DNA of 64,000 nt. Origin: JAJYSO01 sp964579505. GTDB lineage: Bacteria > Bacteroidota > Bacteroidia > Flavobacteriales > Flavobacteriaceae. A program made the position numbers and the translations under genes. The notes under the pieces are model-generated. The model made no database searches and was not told the DNA's origin. It was given only the letters and a program-made list of their open reading frames with translations. Of this stretch, positions 51,968 to 60,515 are shown one piece after another. Location of the stretch: positions 1 through 64,000 of the forward strand of contig CAZOGC010000008.1 in the NCBI GenBank assembly GCA_964579505.1, given 5' to 3'. How positions within the stretch are numbered: position 1 is the first letter of the stretch; every line of letters begins with the position of its first letter.

Positions 51968-53503
51968 CTACTTGATTTCTACTTGATGTCCGGGTTTGAG
52001 TAAGTCTGTTATGGTTTTTACCGGGTTAAACGTTTTGCCGGGTACTTCTACAAAAATAGTATTCCAATGGGCCATAGAACCATTCCAAAGTCCGGGTAAT
52101 TCAAGAGCTTTCAGCGGTTTTCCGTTTATAGACTTGTGCGTAATAAATCCTGATGTTGGATTTACATATTGTTGTAAATCAAATTTTTGTCCGCGGTAGT
52201 CGCGTATGCCACATACTAAATCTACCGGATTAAAATGGGTTGCTTTTTGCAGAATAGCAAGTTGAGTAGGATCATCGTGATTTATTTGGGCGGTTTCAAC
52301 AATTTGTAAAGAAAAAGTATTATCGGCATTTTTAACCCAAAAAGGGCCTCCTCCGGGATCTCCGTGATTTTTGACCATTCCACAGATACGAATAGGACGA
52401 TGATAAAATGAACGAACCTCTTTTTCAGTAACAAAAGAAAGTGTGTTGAGATGAAAAAAATTCTCAGCAATCCGTTTAGCTTCTGCTTGAATAGTGGTTG
52501 AAAATCCGTTTTTGTCTAACGTGCGTAAGAGCGCAAAAACTTCTTTTTGAATGGTAATTAACTGCCCGGCAAGCGCCTTTTTATAAGTGACTGTAAGCGG
52601 TAAATTTGTCCGTGTGACTACGTTGTCTATATTTTTTATAAAGACAATATCGGCTTCTATTTTGTTAAGATTTTGTAGCAGTGCACCGTGCCCGCCAGGT
52701 CTGAAAACGAGTCCCCCTTTTTCATCTCTAAAAGGTTCGTTCTGCGCATTGACAGCTAAAGTATCGGTGTTTTTTTCTTGAAATGAATAAGTAACAGAGA
52801 AGGATACATTTTCTTCGTTTTCTATTCGTTGTCGAAAATAAGCATAGGCTTGTTGAAAAGCGCTGAGGTGCGTTTCAGAAATGGTAAAATGTAATTGAGC
52901 ATGCCGCTGATGAGAGGCATAAGCAGCTGCTTCATAAAAATGCTCTTCAAAAGCGGTAGCTGTTTTTTCTAGGTAAAGATGAAAAGGAATAAGCCCTTTA
53001 GGAAGCGCTGAAAAATCCATCTCCTCTACTAAAAACTGAATAAAAAGGTAAGCTTCCTCTTCTCTGTTTTCAGGCGTGTAGTCCGGGTGTGAAACCTGCA
53101 TCTCAGCCATTACTTGTTCATAAAAAGGCAGTTCTTCGCAACGTTCAAAAAAAGATTGTAGTGGTTTAAAGGCCGGTTTTTTTAGAAAAGAGGATAGAGT
53201 GTCTTTCTGCGGATTAAAAGTGGCTATAAATTGATGCAGTTGTTTAAACATGCGTGTAGCTGCTCCACTGGCCGGAACAAATTTAACTACCTTTTGTACA
53301 CTAGATTCGTAAGTGTGTAGGTATTGTTTTTGTTCTTTTTCTGAGAGTTGGATAATTCCGTTTTGTAAAGTGGCCGGCGCTGCAATTTGAATAGGCTGAA
53401 TACCTTCTTTAAAGGTGTGCAATTGTTGAAGAACACGTTCTTGTGTTAATCCATGCCTTCGAATTTGTGTAAGGTCTTTAGCGGTAAAAGATGTTTTATT
53501 CAT
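51968..53503 (-). CDS. DUF4301 family protein
   Basis: 511 residues. FTAKDLTQIRRHGLTQERVLQQL at the start, VKFVPASGAATRMFKQL (about 75-91), FRPGGHGALLQNLNKIEADIVFIKNIDN (about 272-299, a nucleotidyltransferase-like segment) and KNHGDPGGGPFWVKN (about 376-390) mark the Bacteroidota DUF4301 family. The PASGAATRMFK and GGHGALL pattern suggests a sugar-nucleotide pyrophosphorylase-like fold, but no activity is established. It is followed 46 bp from the NadR-type kinase gene on the same strand. Confidence 0.88.
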   Translation of the reverse strand: MNKTSFTAKDLTQIRRHGLTQERVLQQLHTFKEGIQPIQIAAPATLQNGIIQLSEKEQKQYLHTYESSVQKVVKFVPASGAATRMFKQLHQFIATFNPQKDTLSSFLKKPAFKPLQSFFERCEELPFYEQVMAEMQVSHPDYTPENREEEAYLFIQFLVEEMDFSALPKGLIPFHLYLEKTATAFEEHFYEAAAYASHQRHAQLHFTISETHLSAFQQAYAYFRQRIENEENVSFSVTYSFQEKNTDTLAVNAQNEPFRDEKGGLVFRPGGHGALLQNLNKIEADIVFIKNIDNVVTRTNLPLTVTYKKALAGQLITIQKEVFALLRTLDKNGFSTTIQAEAKRIAENFFHLNTLSFVTEKEVRSFYHRPIRICGMVKNHGDPGGGPFWVKNADNTFSLQIVETAQINHDDPTQLAILQKATHFNPVDLVCGIRDYRGQKFDLQQYVNPTSGFITHKSINGKPLKALELPGLWNGSMAHWNTIFVEVPGKTFNPVKTITDLLKPGHQVEIK

Positions 53504-53549
53504 GCGTAAGATTGGTCTTTGTGCAAGGGTTCGTTTTGCAGTTAGCAGT

Positions 53550-54095
53550 CTAGTTTTTATAAACGGCTTTTTTTTGAAGTTGTTTTATTTTTTTCAGGGC
53601 GCTTTGTAAACGCTCAGAGTGGCTCCCCTTGAGGAGGGTGTAAGGTAGCCCATTTTTTTCTAATGAGGCTTTGAAAAACTGATGCATTTCTTCGCGTTCG
53701 TTGGGTTTGTCGCGTAAATCATCAGCCTCCCAAGAGGTGTCAATATAAGTTAAAAAGTAGTAGTCATAAGTTTGTTGGCAGACTAAATTCCACAGTGCCT
53801 GATGGGTAAAATTTTTGTAATAAGCTTTTCCGTAGTAGTAGGTTTGTAAGATATTAGTGTCACAAAACAAAAGGTTGTTTTGGGCTTTTTCGGCTTGTTT
53901 TGCTTCTAGTGCCAATTGTCCATGGGCAATTGGCATTAAATCGCTATAAGCACAAATTTCTCCTGTTTGGTCGTATTTTTTTTGCAGATAATCTCGGGCA
54001 TATTCCGGTACCCAAACGGTATGAAAATGAGTGGCTAACGCTTGGGCTAAAGTCGTTTTCCCGGTAGATTCTGCGCCGTATAGTACAATTTTCAT
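53550..54095 (-). CDS. NadR-type nicotinamide ribonucleoside kinase-like ATPase
   Basis: 181 residues from the ATG at 54095. P-loop GAESTGKTTLAQAL (about 6-19), EYARDYL (about 34), DTNILQTYYYGKAY (about 81) and TYIDTSWEADDLRDKPNERE (about 113) are typical of the kinase half of NadR, here a single-domain protein without the adenylyltransferase. It probably phosphorylates nicotinamide riboside for NAD salvage. It is between DUF4301 and mgtE, 17 bp after the latter. Confidence 0.88.
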   Translation of the reverse strand: MKIVLYGAESTGKTTLAQALATHFHTVWVPEYARDYLQKKYDQTGEICAYSDLMPIAHGQLALEAKQAEKAQNNLLFCDTNILQTYYYGKAYYKNFTHQALWNLVCQQTYDYYFLTYIDTSWEADDLRDKPNEREEMHQFFKASLEKNGLPYTLLKGSHSERLQSALKKIKQLQKKAVYKN

Positions 54096-54112
54096 CAATG
54101 GTATATTTTAGG

Positions 54113-55426
54113 CTATAGCAGTTTTCCGCTTAAAAATAGAACGGCAATACTAAAGTAAATAATAAGTCCGCTAACATCTACTAAAGTAGCCACAAAAGGA
54201 GCGGATGCGGTGGCCGGGTCTAGCCCTATCTTACGTAAAATAAACGGAATCATAGAGCCTGACAAAGAACCCCATAATACAATAGCTACTAGTGCAAAAG
54301 CAACAGTTAGCCCTACAAAAACCCAATATGTTCCGTAATCATAGATTCCGGTGAGTTGCCAGATGGCAATTCGAATAAAACCGATAGTGCCCAGGATGCT
54401 CCCTAGTAACACCCCGGAGAAAATTTCTTTTCTCATTACATACCACCAGTCGCGCAACTTTACCTCTTTGATGGCCATAGCCCGGATGATAAGTGATGCT
54501 GCTTGCGAACCTGAATTTCCGCCACTAGAAATAACTAACGGTATAAAAAGTGTTAGTACAATGGCTCGCTCTAGTTCAATTTGGTAATGTGTCATAGCCG
54601 TAGAGGTTAGCATCTCACCAATAAATAACAAGGTTAACCAGCCGGCGCGTTTGCGCACCATCGTAAAAAGGTTGGTGTCTGTATAAGAAAGGTCTAATCC
54701 TTCGGTACCTCCAAATTTTTGAATGTCTTCGGTGTCACGTTCAGCAATTTTATCTAAGATATCGTCAAAGGTAACAATACCTACCAAGCTGCCGTGTTCT
54801 GTAACGATAGGCAAGGCTTCTCGTTCGTATTTTTGAAAGATTTTAAGGCTTTCCTCCAGTTTTTCGGTAGTAACGATAGCTACAAAAGAACGATCCATTA
54901 AGGTAGAAAGATTGGTGTCTTCATCAACCATTAGTAATTGCCCAATCCGCAAGTCGTCAATTAGTTTATTTTGGTCATCAACGATATAAACAAAGTTGAG
55001 TGTTTCGGCCTTTTCGCCATATATTTTTATATGATCCAACACTTTTCTGACTGTCCAATGCGGACGAGCTTTGATATAGTGTGGGGTCATGAGTCTACCG
55101 ATACTATCTTGTTCGTAGCCCAAAAGAGCTAATGCTTCTCGACGTTCTTCGGGTTTAAGAAAGTTGATGGTTTGCCGAATTAAATCGTCCGGAAAGTCGG
55201 TGAATAGTTGAGTACGGTCATCAGGCGCTAAGTTTTCAATCAACTCGCGCATTCCTTTATCTCCTAAGCTTTCTAATATTTCCCGTTGATCAGCTGCATC
55301 AAAATGAATAAATACAGCCGATTTTTCGTCTCCGGAAAGGCGCAAGAAAGACAAATTTCGCTCTCTGGGCGGAAGCGAAGCAAGGCCATCGGCTATATCG
55401 GCGGGATGTATAGTTGGGTCGGACAT
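54113..55426 (-). CDS. mgtE: Magnesium transporter MgtE
   Basis: 437 residues: MgtE N-terminal superhelical domain (about 1-115, ending YEQDSIGRLMTPHYI), two CBS domains (about 125-245), and a membrane part of five helices with SSGGNSGSQAASLIIRAMA (about 297-315) and ATASAPFVATLVDVSGLIIYF near the C-terminus. It is a Mg2+-gated channel in the inner membrane. It is followed 17 bp later by the NadR-type kinase and preceded at 33 bp by a phosphopantetheinyl transferase on the same strand; the four genes likely share transcription. Confidence 0.95.
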   Translation of the reverse strand: MSDPTIHPADIADGLASLPPRERNLSFLRLSGDEKSAVFIHFDAADQREILESLGDKGMRELIENLAPDDRTQLFTDFPDDLIRQTINFLKPEERREALALLGYEQDSIGRLMTPHYIKARPHWTVRKVLDHIKIYGEKAETLNFVYIVDDQNKLIDDLRIGQLLMVDEDTNLSTLMDRSFVAIVTTEKLEESLKIFQKYEREALPIVTEHGSLVGIVTFDDILDKIAERDTEDIQKFGGTEGLDLSYTDTNLFTMVRKRAGWLTLLFIGEMLTSTAMTHYQIELERAIVLTLFIPLVISSGGNSGSQAASLIIRAMAIKEVKLRDWWYVMRKEIFSGVLLGSILGTIGFIRIAIWQLTGIYDYGTYWVFVGLTVAFALVAIVLWGSLSGSMIPFILRKIGLDPATASAPFVATLVDVSGLIIYFSIAVLFLSGKLL

Positions 55427-55459
55427 AAAAATTAAGCCATCAAATTAAAATTTATTCCG

Positions 55460-56098
55460 CTAAACGGGTTGCGAAGATAAGGCATATACACAGGTAAAAT
55501 TCTCAAATTCTAAAAAATTCAAATAAAACGTTCGCTGTTTACCTTTATAATTGACTTGTACAGTGGTGCTAGCATCTTCAAAATCAAAATCTTCTACATA
55601 AATGTGTTTTAAAAAAGAAAGCCCCGGAGTGTCCATAATTTTATACGCCGATTCCTTGGCTCCCCATACAATGGTTAGCTTGCGAATGACTGCGGCGTCG
55701 TTGGCTAACGTTTTATACTCACTCAAAGGTGTAAATTTATTTGCAATCCGCAGCACTTTGTTGCGCTGTTTTTCAATATCAATTCCGACGGGTTCGGAGC
55801 TAATAATAATACCTGAAAATTGATGAGAATGGGTTATAGAAATATACTTGTCATCGGTTAAATGGGGTTTTCCACTTTCGTCATAATAAACATCGCAATC
55901 GGCATATCCTACGGCTTTAAACAACTGTCTGATACTTAAAAAACTGAGCTGCTGGCTGACAGATTTTAAGGATTTGATGCGTGCCTGGCAATGATTTGTA
56001 AGTTGTATACCCTGAGAGAGCTCCTCAACAGATTCTTCTACCTTCCAGATAAGAATTTGTGTGGAAGGGTTTACTGTTATTGTTTTATAAAGAGGCAT
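55460..56098 (-). CDS. 4'-phosphopantetheinyl transferase superfamily protein
   Basis: 212 residues with the Sfp/AcpT motifs ISITHSHQFSGI, VGIDIEKQRNK (metal-binding Asp/Glu, about 101-111) and VWGAKESAYKI (about 144-154). It moves phosphopantetheine from CoA to acyl or peptidyl carrier proteins. It is divergent from ahcY with a 52-bp gap. Confidence 0.92.
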   Translation of the reverse strand: MPLYKTITVNPSTQILIWKVEESVEELSQGIQLTNHCQARIKSLKSVSQQLSFLSIRQLFKAVGYADCDVYYDESGKPHLTDDKYISITHSHQFSGIIISSEPVGIDIEKQRNKVLRIANKFTPLSEYKTLANDAAVIRKLTIVWGAKESAYKIMDTPGLSFLKHIYVEDFDFEDASTTVQVNYKGKQRTFYLNFLEFENFTCVYALSSQPV

Positions 56099-56118
56099 GG
56101 GGTTTCTCTAATATTGAT

Positions 56119-56126
56119 TAGTTTTG
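56119..56126 (+). promoter_or_regulatory. -7 promoter element of ahcY
   Basis: TAGTTTTG, exact TAnnTTTG, 24 bp upstream of the ATG. It overlaps a TTG (56124) that is in frame with ahcY, which argues against that TTG as start. AAGGA just before the ATG may help ribosome binding. Confidence 0.55.
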
Positions 56127-56150
56127 CATTACAAACACAAATATAAGGAC

Positions 56151-57467
56151 ATGGATACAAAAACACAGCCTGGCATGGCGTATAAAGTGAAAGATATTTC
56201 ATTAGCCGATTGGGGGAGGAAAGAAATTGAGTTGGCCGAAGCAGAAATGCCCGGGTTAATGGCACTCCGTGAAGAATACAAAACTACGCAGCCGTTAAAA
56301 GGGGCACGTATTGCCGGTTGTTTGCATATGACCATACAAACAGCCGTGTTGATTGAAACCTTAACGGCCTTGGGAGCTGAGGTACGGTGGAGTTCTTGTA
56401 ATATTTTTTCTACCCAAGACCAGGCTGCTGCGGCTATTGCACAGGCGGGTGTTCCTGTTTTTGCTTGGAAAGGTGAAACGGCAGAAGAATTTGATTGGTG
56501 TATAGAACAAACCCTCTTTTTTGGAGAAGATCGCAAACCGCTAAATATGATTTTAGATGATGGGGGAGATTTAACCAATATGGTTTTAGATAAATATCCT
56601 GAGTTAGCTAAAGGAGTAAGAGGGCTGTCTGAAGAAACTACTACCGGAGTACATCGTTTATATGAACGCATGAAAAAAGGCACATTAGCTGTTCCGGCTA
56701 TAAACGTAAATGATTCGGTAACTAAATCTAAATTTGATAATAAATACGGATGTAGAGAGAGTGCAGTAGATGCTATTCGTCGTGCTACTGATATTATGCT
56801 GGCCGGAAAACGCGTAGTGGTTTGTGGTTATGGAGATGTAGGAAAAGGAACGGCTGCTGCTTTTAGAGGAACCGGTGCTATTGTAACAGTAACTGAAGTA
56901 GATCCGATTTGTGCGTTGCAAGCTGCGATGGATGGATATGAAGTAAAACGCCTAGAAACAGTGGTGGGGCAAGCCGATGTGGTGATTACGACTACCGGAA
57001 ATCGAGATATTGTGCGTCCGGAGCATTTTAAGGCTATGAAAGACAAAACCATTGTGTGTAACATTGGTCATTTTGATATAGAAATTGATGTAGCTTGGCT
57101 GAATGAGAATTATGGAGATACCAAAGTAGAAATCAAACCACAAGTTGATAAATATACGGTAGATGATCACGATATTATTTTGTTGGCAGAAGGACGTTTA
57201 GTAAACTTGGGTTGTGCTACCGGTCATCCTAGTTTTGTAATGAGTAATTCATTTACGAATCAGGTGTTGGCGCAAATTGAGTTGTGGAGTCACGCTGATA
57301 AATACGAGAACAAGGTGTATATGATGCCGAAAAAATTAGACGAAAAGGTAGCAGCTTTACATCTGAAAAAAATAGGAGTTGAGTTAACTCAACTCACACA
57401 AGAGCAAGCTGATTATATTGATGTGTCTAAAGAGGGTCCCTTTAAACCTGAGTATTATCGATATTAG
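56151..57467 (+). CDS. ahcY: Adenosylhomocysteinase (S-adenosylhomocysteine hydrolase)
   Basis: 438 residues from the ATG at 56151. Motifs: LHMTIQTAVLIETL (about 52), SSCNIFSTQDQAAAAIA, the NAD loop VVCGYGDVGKGTAAAFRG (about 221-238), NIGHFDIEID, LAEGRLVNLGCATGHPSFVMS-type region, and the C-terminal KPEYYRY that completes the neighbouring NAD site. It splits S-adenosylhomocysteine to adenosine and homocysteine, keeping methylation going. Confidence 0.97.
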   Translation: MDTKTQPGMAYKVKDISLADWGRKEIELAEAEMPGLMALREEYKTTQPLKGARIAGCLHMTIQTAVLIETLTALGAEVRWSSCNIFSTQDQAAAAIAQAGVPVFAWKGETAEEFDWCIEQTLFFGEDRKPLNMILDDGGDLTNMVLDKYPELAKGVRGLSEETTTGVHRLYERMKKGTLAVPAINVNDSVTKSKFDNKYGCRESAVDAIRRATDIMLAGKRVVVCGYGDVGKGTAAAFRGTGAIVTVTEVDPICALQAAMDGYEVKRLETVVGQADVVITTTGNRDIVRPEHFKAMKDKTIVCNIGHFDIEIDVAWLNENYGDTKVEIKPQVDKYTVDDHDIILLAEGRLVNLGCATGHPSFVMSNSFTNQVLAQIELWSHADKYENKVYMMPKKLDEKVAALHLKKIGVELTQLTQEQADYIDVSKEGPFKPEYYRY

Positions 57468-57485
57468 TGAAAAGAAGAAAATGGG

Positions 57486-57520
57486 AAATCCGGTAGGCTT
57501 TAAAACTTCCCGGATTTTTT
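57486..57520 (+). terminator. Terminator of ahcY
   Basis: AAATCCGG (57486-57493) and CCGGATTT (57510-57517), perfect 8-bp arms, then TTT. Confidence 0.8.
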
Positions 57521-57537
57521 ATGCATTAAAAATTAAG

Positions 57538-57573
57538 AAAAAAAAGAACCCTCACACCAAAGGAATGAGGGTT
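57538..57573 (-). terminator. Terminator of the rplU-rpmA operon
   Basis: On the - strand AACCCTCA and TGAGGGTT arms (57566-57573 and 57547-57554) are followed by C and a long T-run (A-run at 57538-57545 on the + strand). Confidence 0.85.
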
Positions 57574-57598
57574 ATGTATTTTATAGAAAAGCTGTTTC

Positions 57599-57859
57599 TT
57601 ATGCCTCAAAAGGTTCAATAGAAACATATGAGCGGTTGCCGCGTTTCTTCTCAAATTTTACAATACCATCAACTTTGGCATGTAAAGTGTGATCTTTTCC
57701 TAAGTAAACGTTATCGCCCGGATTGTGAACGGTACCACGTTGACGAACAATAATGTTTCCTGCTTTAGCCGGTTGTCCACCAAAAATCTTTACGCCTAGA
57801 CGTTTAGATTCTGATTCTCTTCCGTTTCGTGAACTTCCGACTCCTTTTTTATGTGCCAT
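57599..57859 (-). CDS. rpmA: 50S ribosomal protein L27
   Basis: 86 residues: AHKKGVGSSRNGRESESKRLGVK, then GNIIVRQRGTVHNPGDNVYLGKDHTLHA, the standard bL27 sequence. The N-terminus starts MAHKKG with no cleaved leader as in Firmicutes. It is 20 bp downstream of rplU. Confidence 0.98.
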   Translation of the reverse strand: MAHKKGVGSSRNGRESESKRLGVKIFGGQPAKAGNIIVRQRGTVHNPGDNVYLGKDHTLHAKVDGIVKFEKKRGNRSYVSIEPFEA

Positions 57860-57879
57860 CTTGTGTAGGTTTTATACGT

Positions 57880-58407
57880 TTAACTTAATGCAGCAATTAA
57901 TTCTGCTTTTTTCATAGAAGAATAACCGGTTATCCCTTTTTCTTTTGCTAAACTTTTAAGATCAGCAACAGTTAAACTGTTTAAATCTTGTGTTGTTTTA
58001 GCGGGTTTGGCAGCTTTTACTTCTTTTTTAGCCGGTGCTTTTTCAGCTTTGGCCTTAGGTTTTGCGGCTTTTGTTTCTTTTTTGCTGGTTTTTGCTTTAC
58101 CGGCGCCTATAGAAACAATTTCAATCTTAGTAAGATATTGACGGTGACCGTTTTTCTTACGATAACCTTTACGTCTTTTCTTTTTAAAGACGATTACTTT
58201 GTCGCCTTTTACGTGCTCGAGGATTTTTGCCACTACGGAAACACCCTCTATAACCGGGGCGCCAACTTGTACAGAACCGTTGTCGGTCAACAAAACGCGA
58301 TCAAAAGAAAGTTTGTCTCCTTGTTCACCTTTTAAACGATTCACATACAACTGCTGGTCTTGCTCAACTTTATATTGAAGCCCTGCTATTTCTACAATTG
58401 CATACAT
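57880..58407 (-). CDS. rplU: 50S ribosomal protein L21 with C-terminal Lys/Ala linker and SAP/Rho-N-like tail
   Basis: 175 residues. Residues 1 to about 102 are ordinary bL21 (MYAIVEIAGLQYKVEQDQ; KRRKGYRKKNGHRQYLTKIEI). About 30 Lys/Ala/Pro-rich residues follow, and then LTVADLKSLAKEKGITGYSS and MKKAELIAALS form a helix-extended-loop-helix of SAP or Rho-N type (about 139-175), which often binds nucleic acid. Such tails occur on L21 in other Bacteroidota. The added domain may touch rRNA or mRNA. First gene of rplU-rpmA, with a strong promoter. Confidence 0.97.
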   Translation of the reverse strand: MYAIVEIAGLQYKVEQDQQLYVNRLKGEQGDKLSFDRVLLTDNGSVQVGAPVIEGVSVVAKILEHVKGDKVIVFKKKRRKGYRKKNGHRQYLTKIEIVSIGAGKAKTSKKETKAAKPKAKAEKAPAKKEVKAAKPAKTTQDLNSLTVADLKSLAKEKGITGYSSMKKAELIAALS

Positions 58408-58438
58408 TGATGTAACTAATTTATGATTTTTCGGACGG

Positions 58439-58469
58439 CAAATATACGTTTATATTTTTGATTAGCAAA
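58439..58469 (-). promoter_or_regulatory. Promoter of rplU-rpmA (-33 and -7 elements)
   Basis: On the - strand TTTG (58469-58466), 19-bp spacer, TATATTTG (58446-58439). Both elements and the spacing fit the Bacteroidota consensus. Confidence 0.75.
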
Positions 58470-58562
58470 GTTATGCATACGTAAAAATACCCACATAAAT
58501 TTAATGATTAAGGATAGCAATTTTTATGGATTGTTTGCTATACACGTAAGAAGTGCTAAACC

Positions 58563-59006
58563 TTACCGTTTACTGATATGCATCTTTTTTTTGTAGAGTT
58601 GCATCAGTGCAAAGGTGACTACTACTGAAGAGGCAAACCCCATAACAATTACGGTTAAAAATAACAACCCTGTGTTTACGCCATCTTCTCCAATTTCTTT
58701 TTGTAAAGCCGTGGCAAATTGTTGGTCGTAAGAATAATAGGTAATAAAAAAGATGGTAAAGATAATGGTGGCAATTGCTCCGGTAAAAAAGCCGGTTTTA
58801 AAACCGTCAAAATAATTTACGCCTTCTTGATTTTGCTCCTGAAGACTGCGAATAGCCAATGATATTCCTACCGCACATATAGCTGCGTTTACAAAGCTGT
58901 ATACCGGATTAGAATTAATACCAATCAACCCTAGAAATAAAAAATAAACGATTAAAATAACAGCCGTAAAGACTCCAAATTTCATAGCTATATTTCGCTT
59001 TTTCAT
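58563..59006 (-). CDS. DUF4199 family membrane protein
   Basis: 147 residues with four predicted membrane helices. The pattern NYFDGFKTGFFTGAIATIIFT in the middle and GFASSVVVTFALMQLYKKK at the C-terminus fit DUF4199, a Bacteroidota membrane family of unknown function. No partner gene is adjacent: rplU is 155 bp away, and M16 peptidase genes are divergent. Confidence 0.85.
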   Translation of the reverse strand: MKKRNIAMKFGVFTAVILIVYFLFLGLIGINSNPVYSFVNAAICAVGISLAIRSLQEQNQEGVNYFDGFKTGFFTGAIATIIFTIFFITYYSYDQQFATALQKEIGEDGVNTGLLFLTVIVMGFASSVVVTFALMQLYKKKMHISKR

Positions 59007-59133
59007 ACCGCAAAGATTTTTGAACCATCTAAAGTTAGGAAAAAATCAGAAAAAAATAGAAGAAACCCAAAAATCTTTTCATATAACGTGTGGGCTACTT
59101 AATAAAAATAATGGTTTACTGCTCACAATTTTA

Positions 59134-59141
59134 TAGCTTTG
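59134..59141 (+). promoter_or_regulatory. -7 promoter element of the M16 peptidase operon
   Basis: TAGCTTTG, exact TAnnTTTG, 29 bp upstream of the ATG. Confidence 0.55.
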
Positions 59142-59170
59142 TTGCCAGTTAAATAGGTAAAAGAGGAACC

Positions 59171-60511
59171 ATGATAAAAAAACTCGGTTTATGTGGATGT
59201 GCTTTTCTGCTTACGTGTATATGCTTTGCACAACATGTGCAATTTACAGAATACAACTTGGCAAATGGGCTTCATGTCATTTTGCATCAAGACAACAGTG
59301 TGCCGGTGGTAACGGTGGGTGTTATGTATCACGTAGGGGCTAAGGATGAAGAACCCGGGCGGTCGGGGTTTGCACACTTTTTTGAACATCTTTTGTTTGA
59401 AGGCACCCAAAATATTGGTCGCGGACAGTGGTTTAAAATTGTGTCCTCACATGGAGGGACGGGTAATGCCAACACTACCCAAGATCGTACCTATTATTAT
59501 GAAACATTTCCATCTAACAATTTAAAACTGGGATTGTGGATGGAGTCTGAACGCATGTTGCACCCGGTTATTACTCAAAAAGGAGTAGATACTCAAGCCG
59601 AAGTAGTAAAAGAAGAGAAACGAATGCGTATAGACAATGCGCCCTATGGCAAATTGATTTACGGAGGGGCTATAGAACCTTATCTTTTTACAAAGCACCC
59701 CTATAAGAGCCCGACTATTGGAACAATGAATGATATAGATGCGGCAAAATTAACCGAATTTAAAGCCTTTTTCAAAAAATATTATGTACCTAATAATGCG
59801 GTATTGGTGGTAGCCGGCGATATTGATAAAGAACAAGCCAAAACGTGGATTAAAGCGTATTTTGACAGTATACCTAACGGTGCAGAAGTGCCTCGTGTAG
59901 CAATTAAAGAAGCGCCGGTGGCCGGACCAATACATGCCACTGTGTATGATAATAATATTCGTATTCCGGCAAAGGTGTTTGCTTATCGTACGCCCGGAAT
60001 AAGCGCTCACGACACCTATGTACTCAATATGATTACTACACTGTTAACCAAAGGAAAGAGCTCGCGTATGCACAAAAAAATGGTTGATGAAACCCATATA
60101 GCTATGCAGGTGTTGGCTTTTAACCGATCTATGGAAGATTATGGAACTTATATAATCGGTGCGTTGCCTATGGGAAATACTCCATTAGATACTTTGGCTA
60201 AGGCTATGAATGAAGAAATTAATAAGCTTAAAACTACGCTTATTTCTGAAAAAGAATACGAAAAGCTACAAAACACAATGGAAAACAATTTGGCCGATGC
60301 TTATACTACTCAACAAGGAATAGCTTCTGCATTAGCCACTTTCTATACTTTATATCAAGGCCAAACCAATCGTATAAATAAAGAGTTGGCTATTTATAAA
60401 AATATAACGCGCAAAGAAATAAAAGCAGTGGCTAACAAATATCTCGATAAAAGTCGCCGTTTAAACTTGAATTATTTACCGGGTTCTGCTCGAAAAAATA
60501 TAAAAAAATAA
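59171..60511 (+). CDS. M16 family zinc peptidase, catalytic subunit
   Basis: 446 residues. Signal peptide (about 1-20, CFAQ). Inverted zinc motif HFFEHLLFEGT (HxxEH at about 67-71), with the downstream Glu in EVVKEEKRMR (about 143-152). The second half is the inactive-type repeat of M16. It forms the active partner with the next gene, 4 bp downstream. The pair should degrade peptides in the periplasm. Pairing of active and inactive M16 genes is well known in bacteria. Confidence 0.93.
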   Translation: MIKKLGLCGCAFLLTCICFAQHVQFTEYNLANGLHVILHQDNSVPVVTVGVMYHVGAKDEEPGRSGFAHFFEHLLFEGTQNIGRGQWFKIVSSHGGTGNANTTQDRTYYYETFPSNNLKLGLWMESERMLHPVITQKGVDTQAEVVKEEKRMRIDNAPYGKLIYGGAIEPYLFTKHPYKSPTIGTMNDIDAAKLTEFKAFFKKYYVPNNAVLVVAGDIDKEQAKTWIKAYFDSIPNGAEVPRVAIKEAPVAGPIHATVYDNNIRIPAKVFAYRTPGISAHDTYVLNMITTLLTKGKSSRMHKKMVDETHIAMQVLAFNRSMEDYGTYIIGALPMGNTPLDTLAKAMNEEINKLKTTLISEKEYEKLQNTMENNLADAYTTQQGIASALATFYTLYQGQTNRINKELAIYKNITRKEIKAVANKYLDKSRRLNLNYLPGSARKNIKK

Positions 60512-60515
60512 CGTT

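Noticed and set aside
56129..56683. Long open frame (184 codons) on the - strand
   Set aside because: Wholly antisense to ahcY; no recognisable domain or promoter; a by-product of codon bias in the real gene.
57988..58335. 115-codon Phe/Cys-rich open frame on the + strand
   Set aside because: Mirror of the Lys/Ala-rich tail of L21; composition is fully explained by that.
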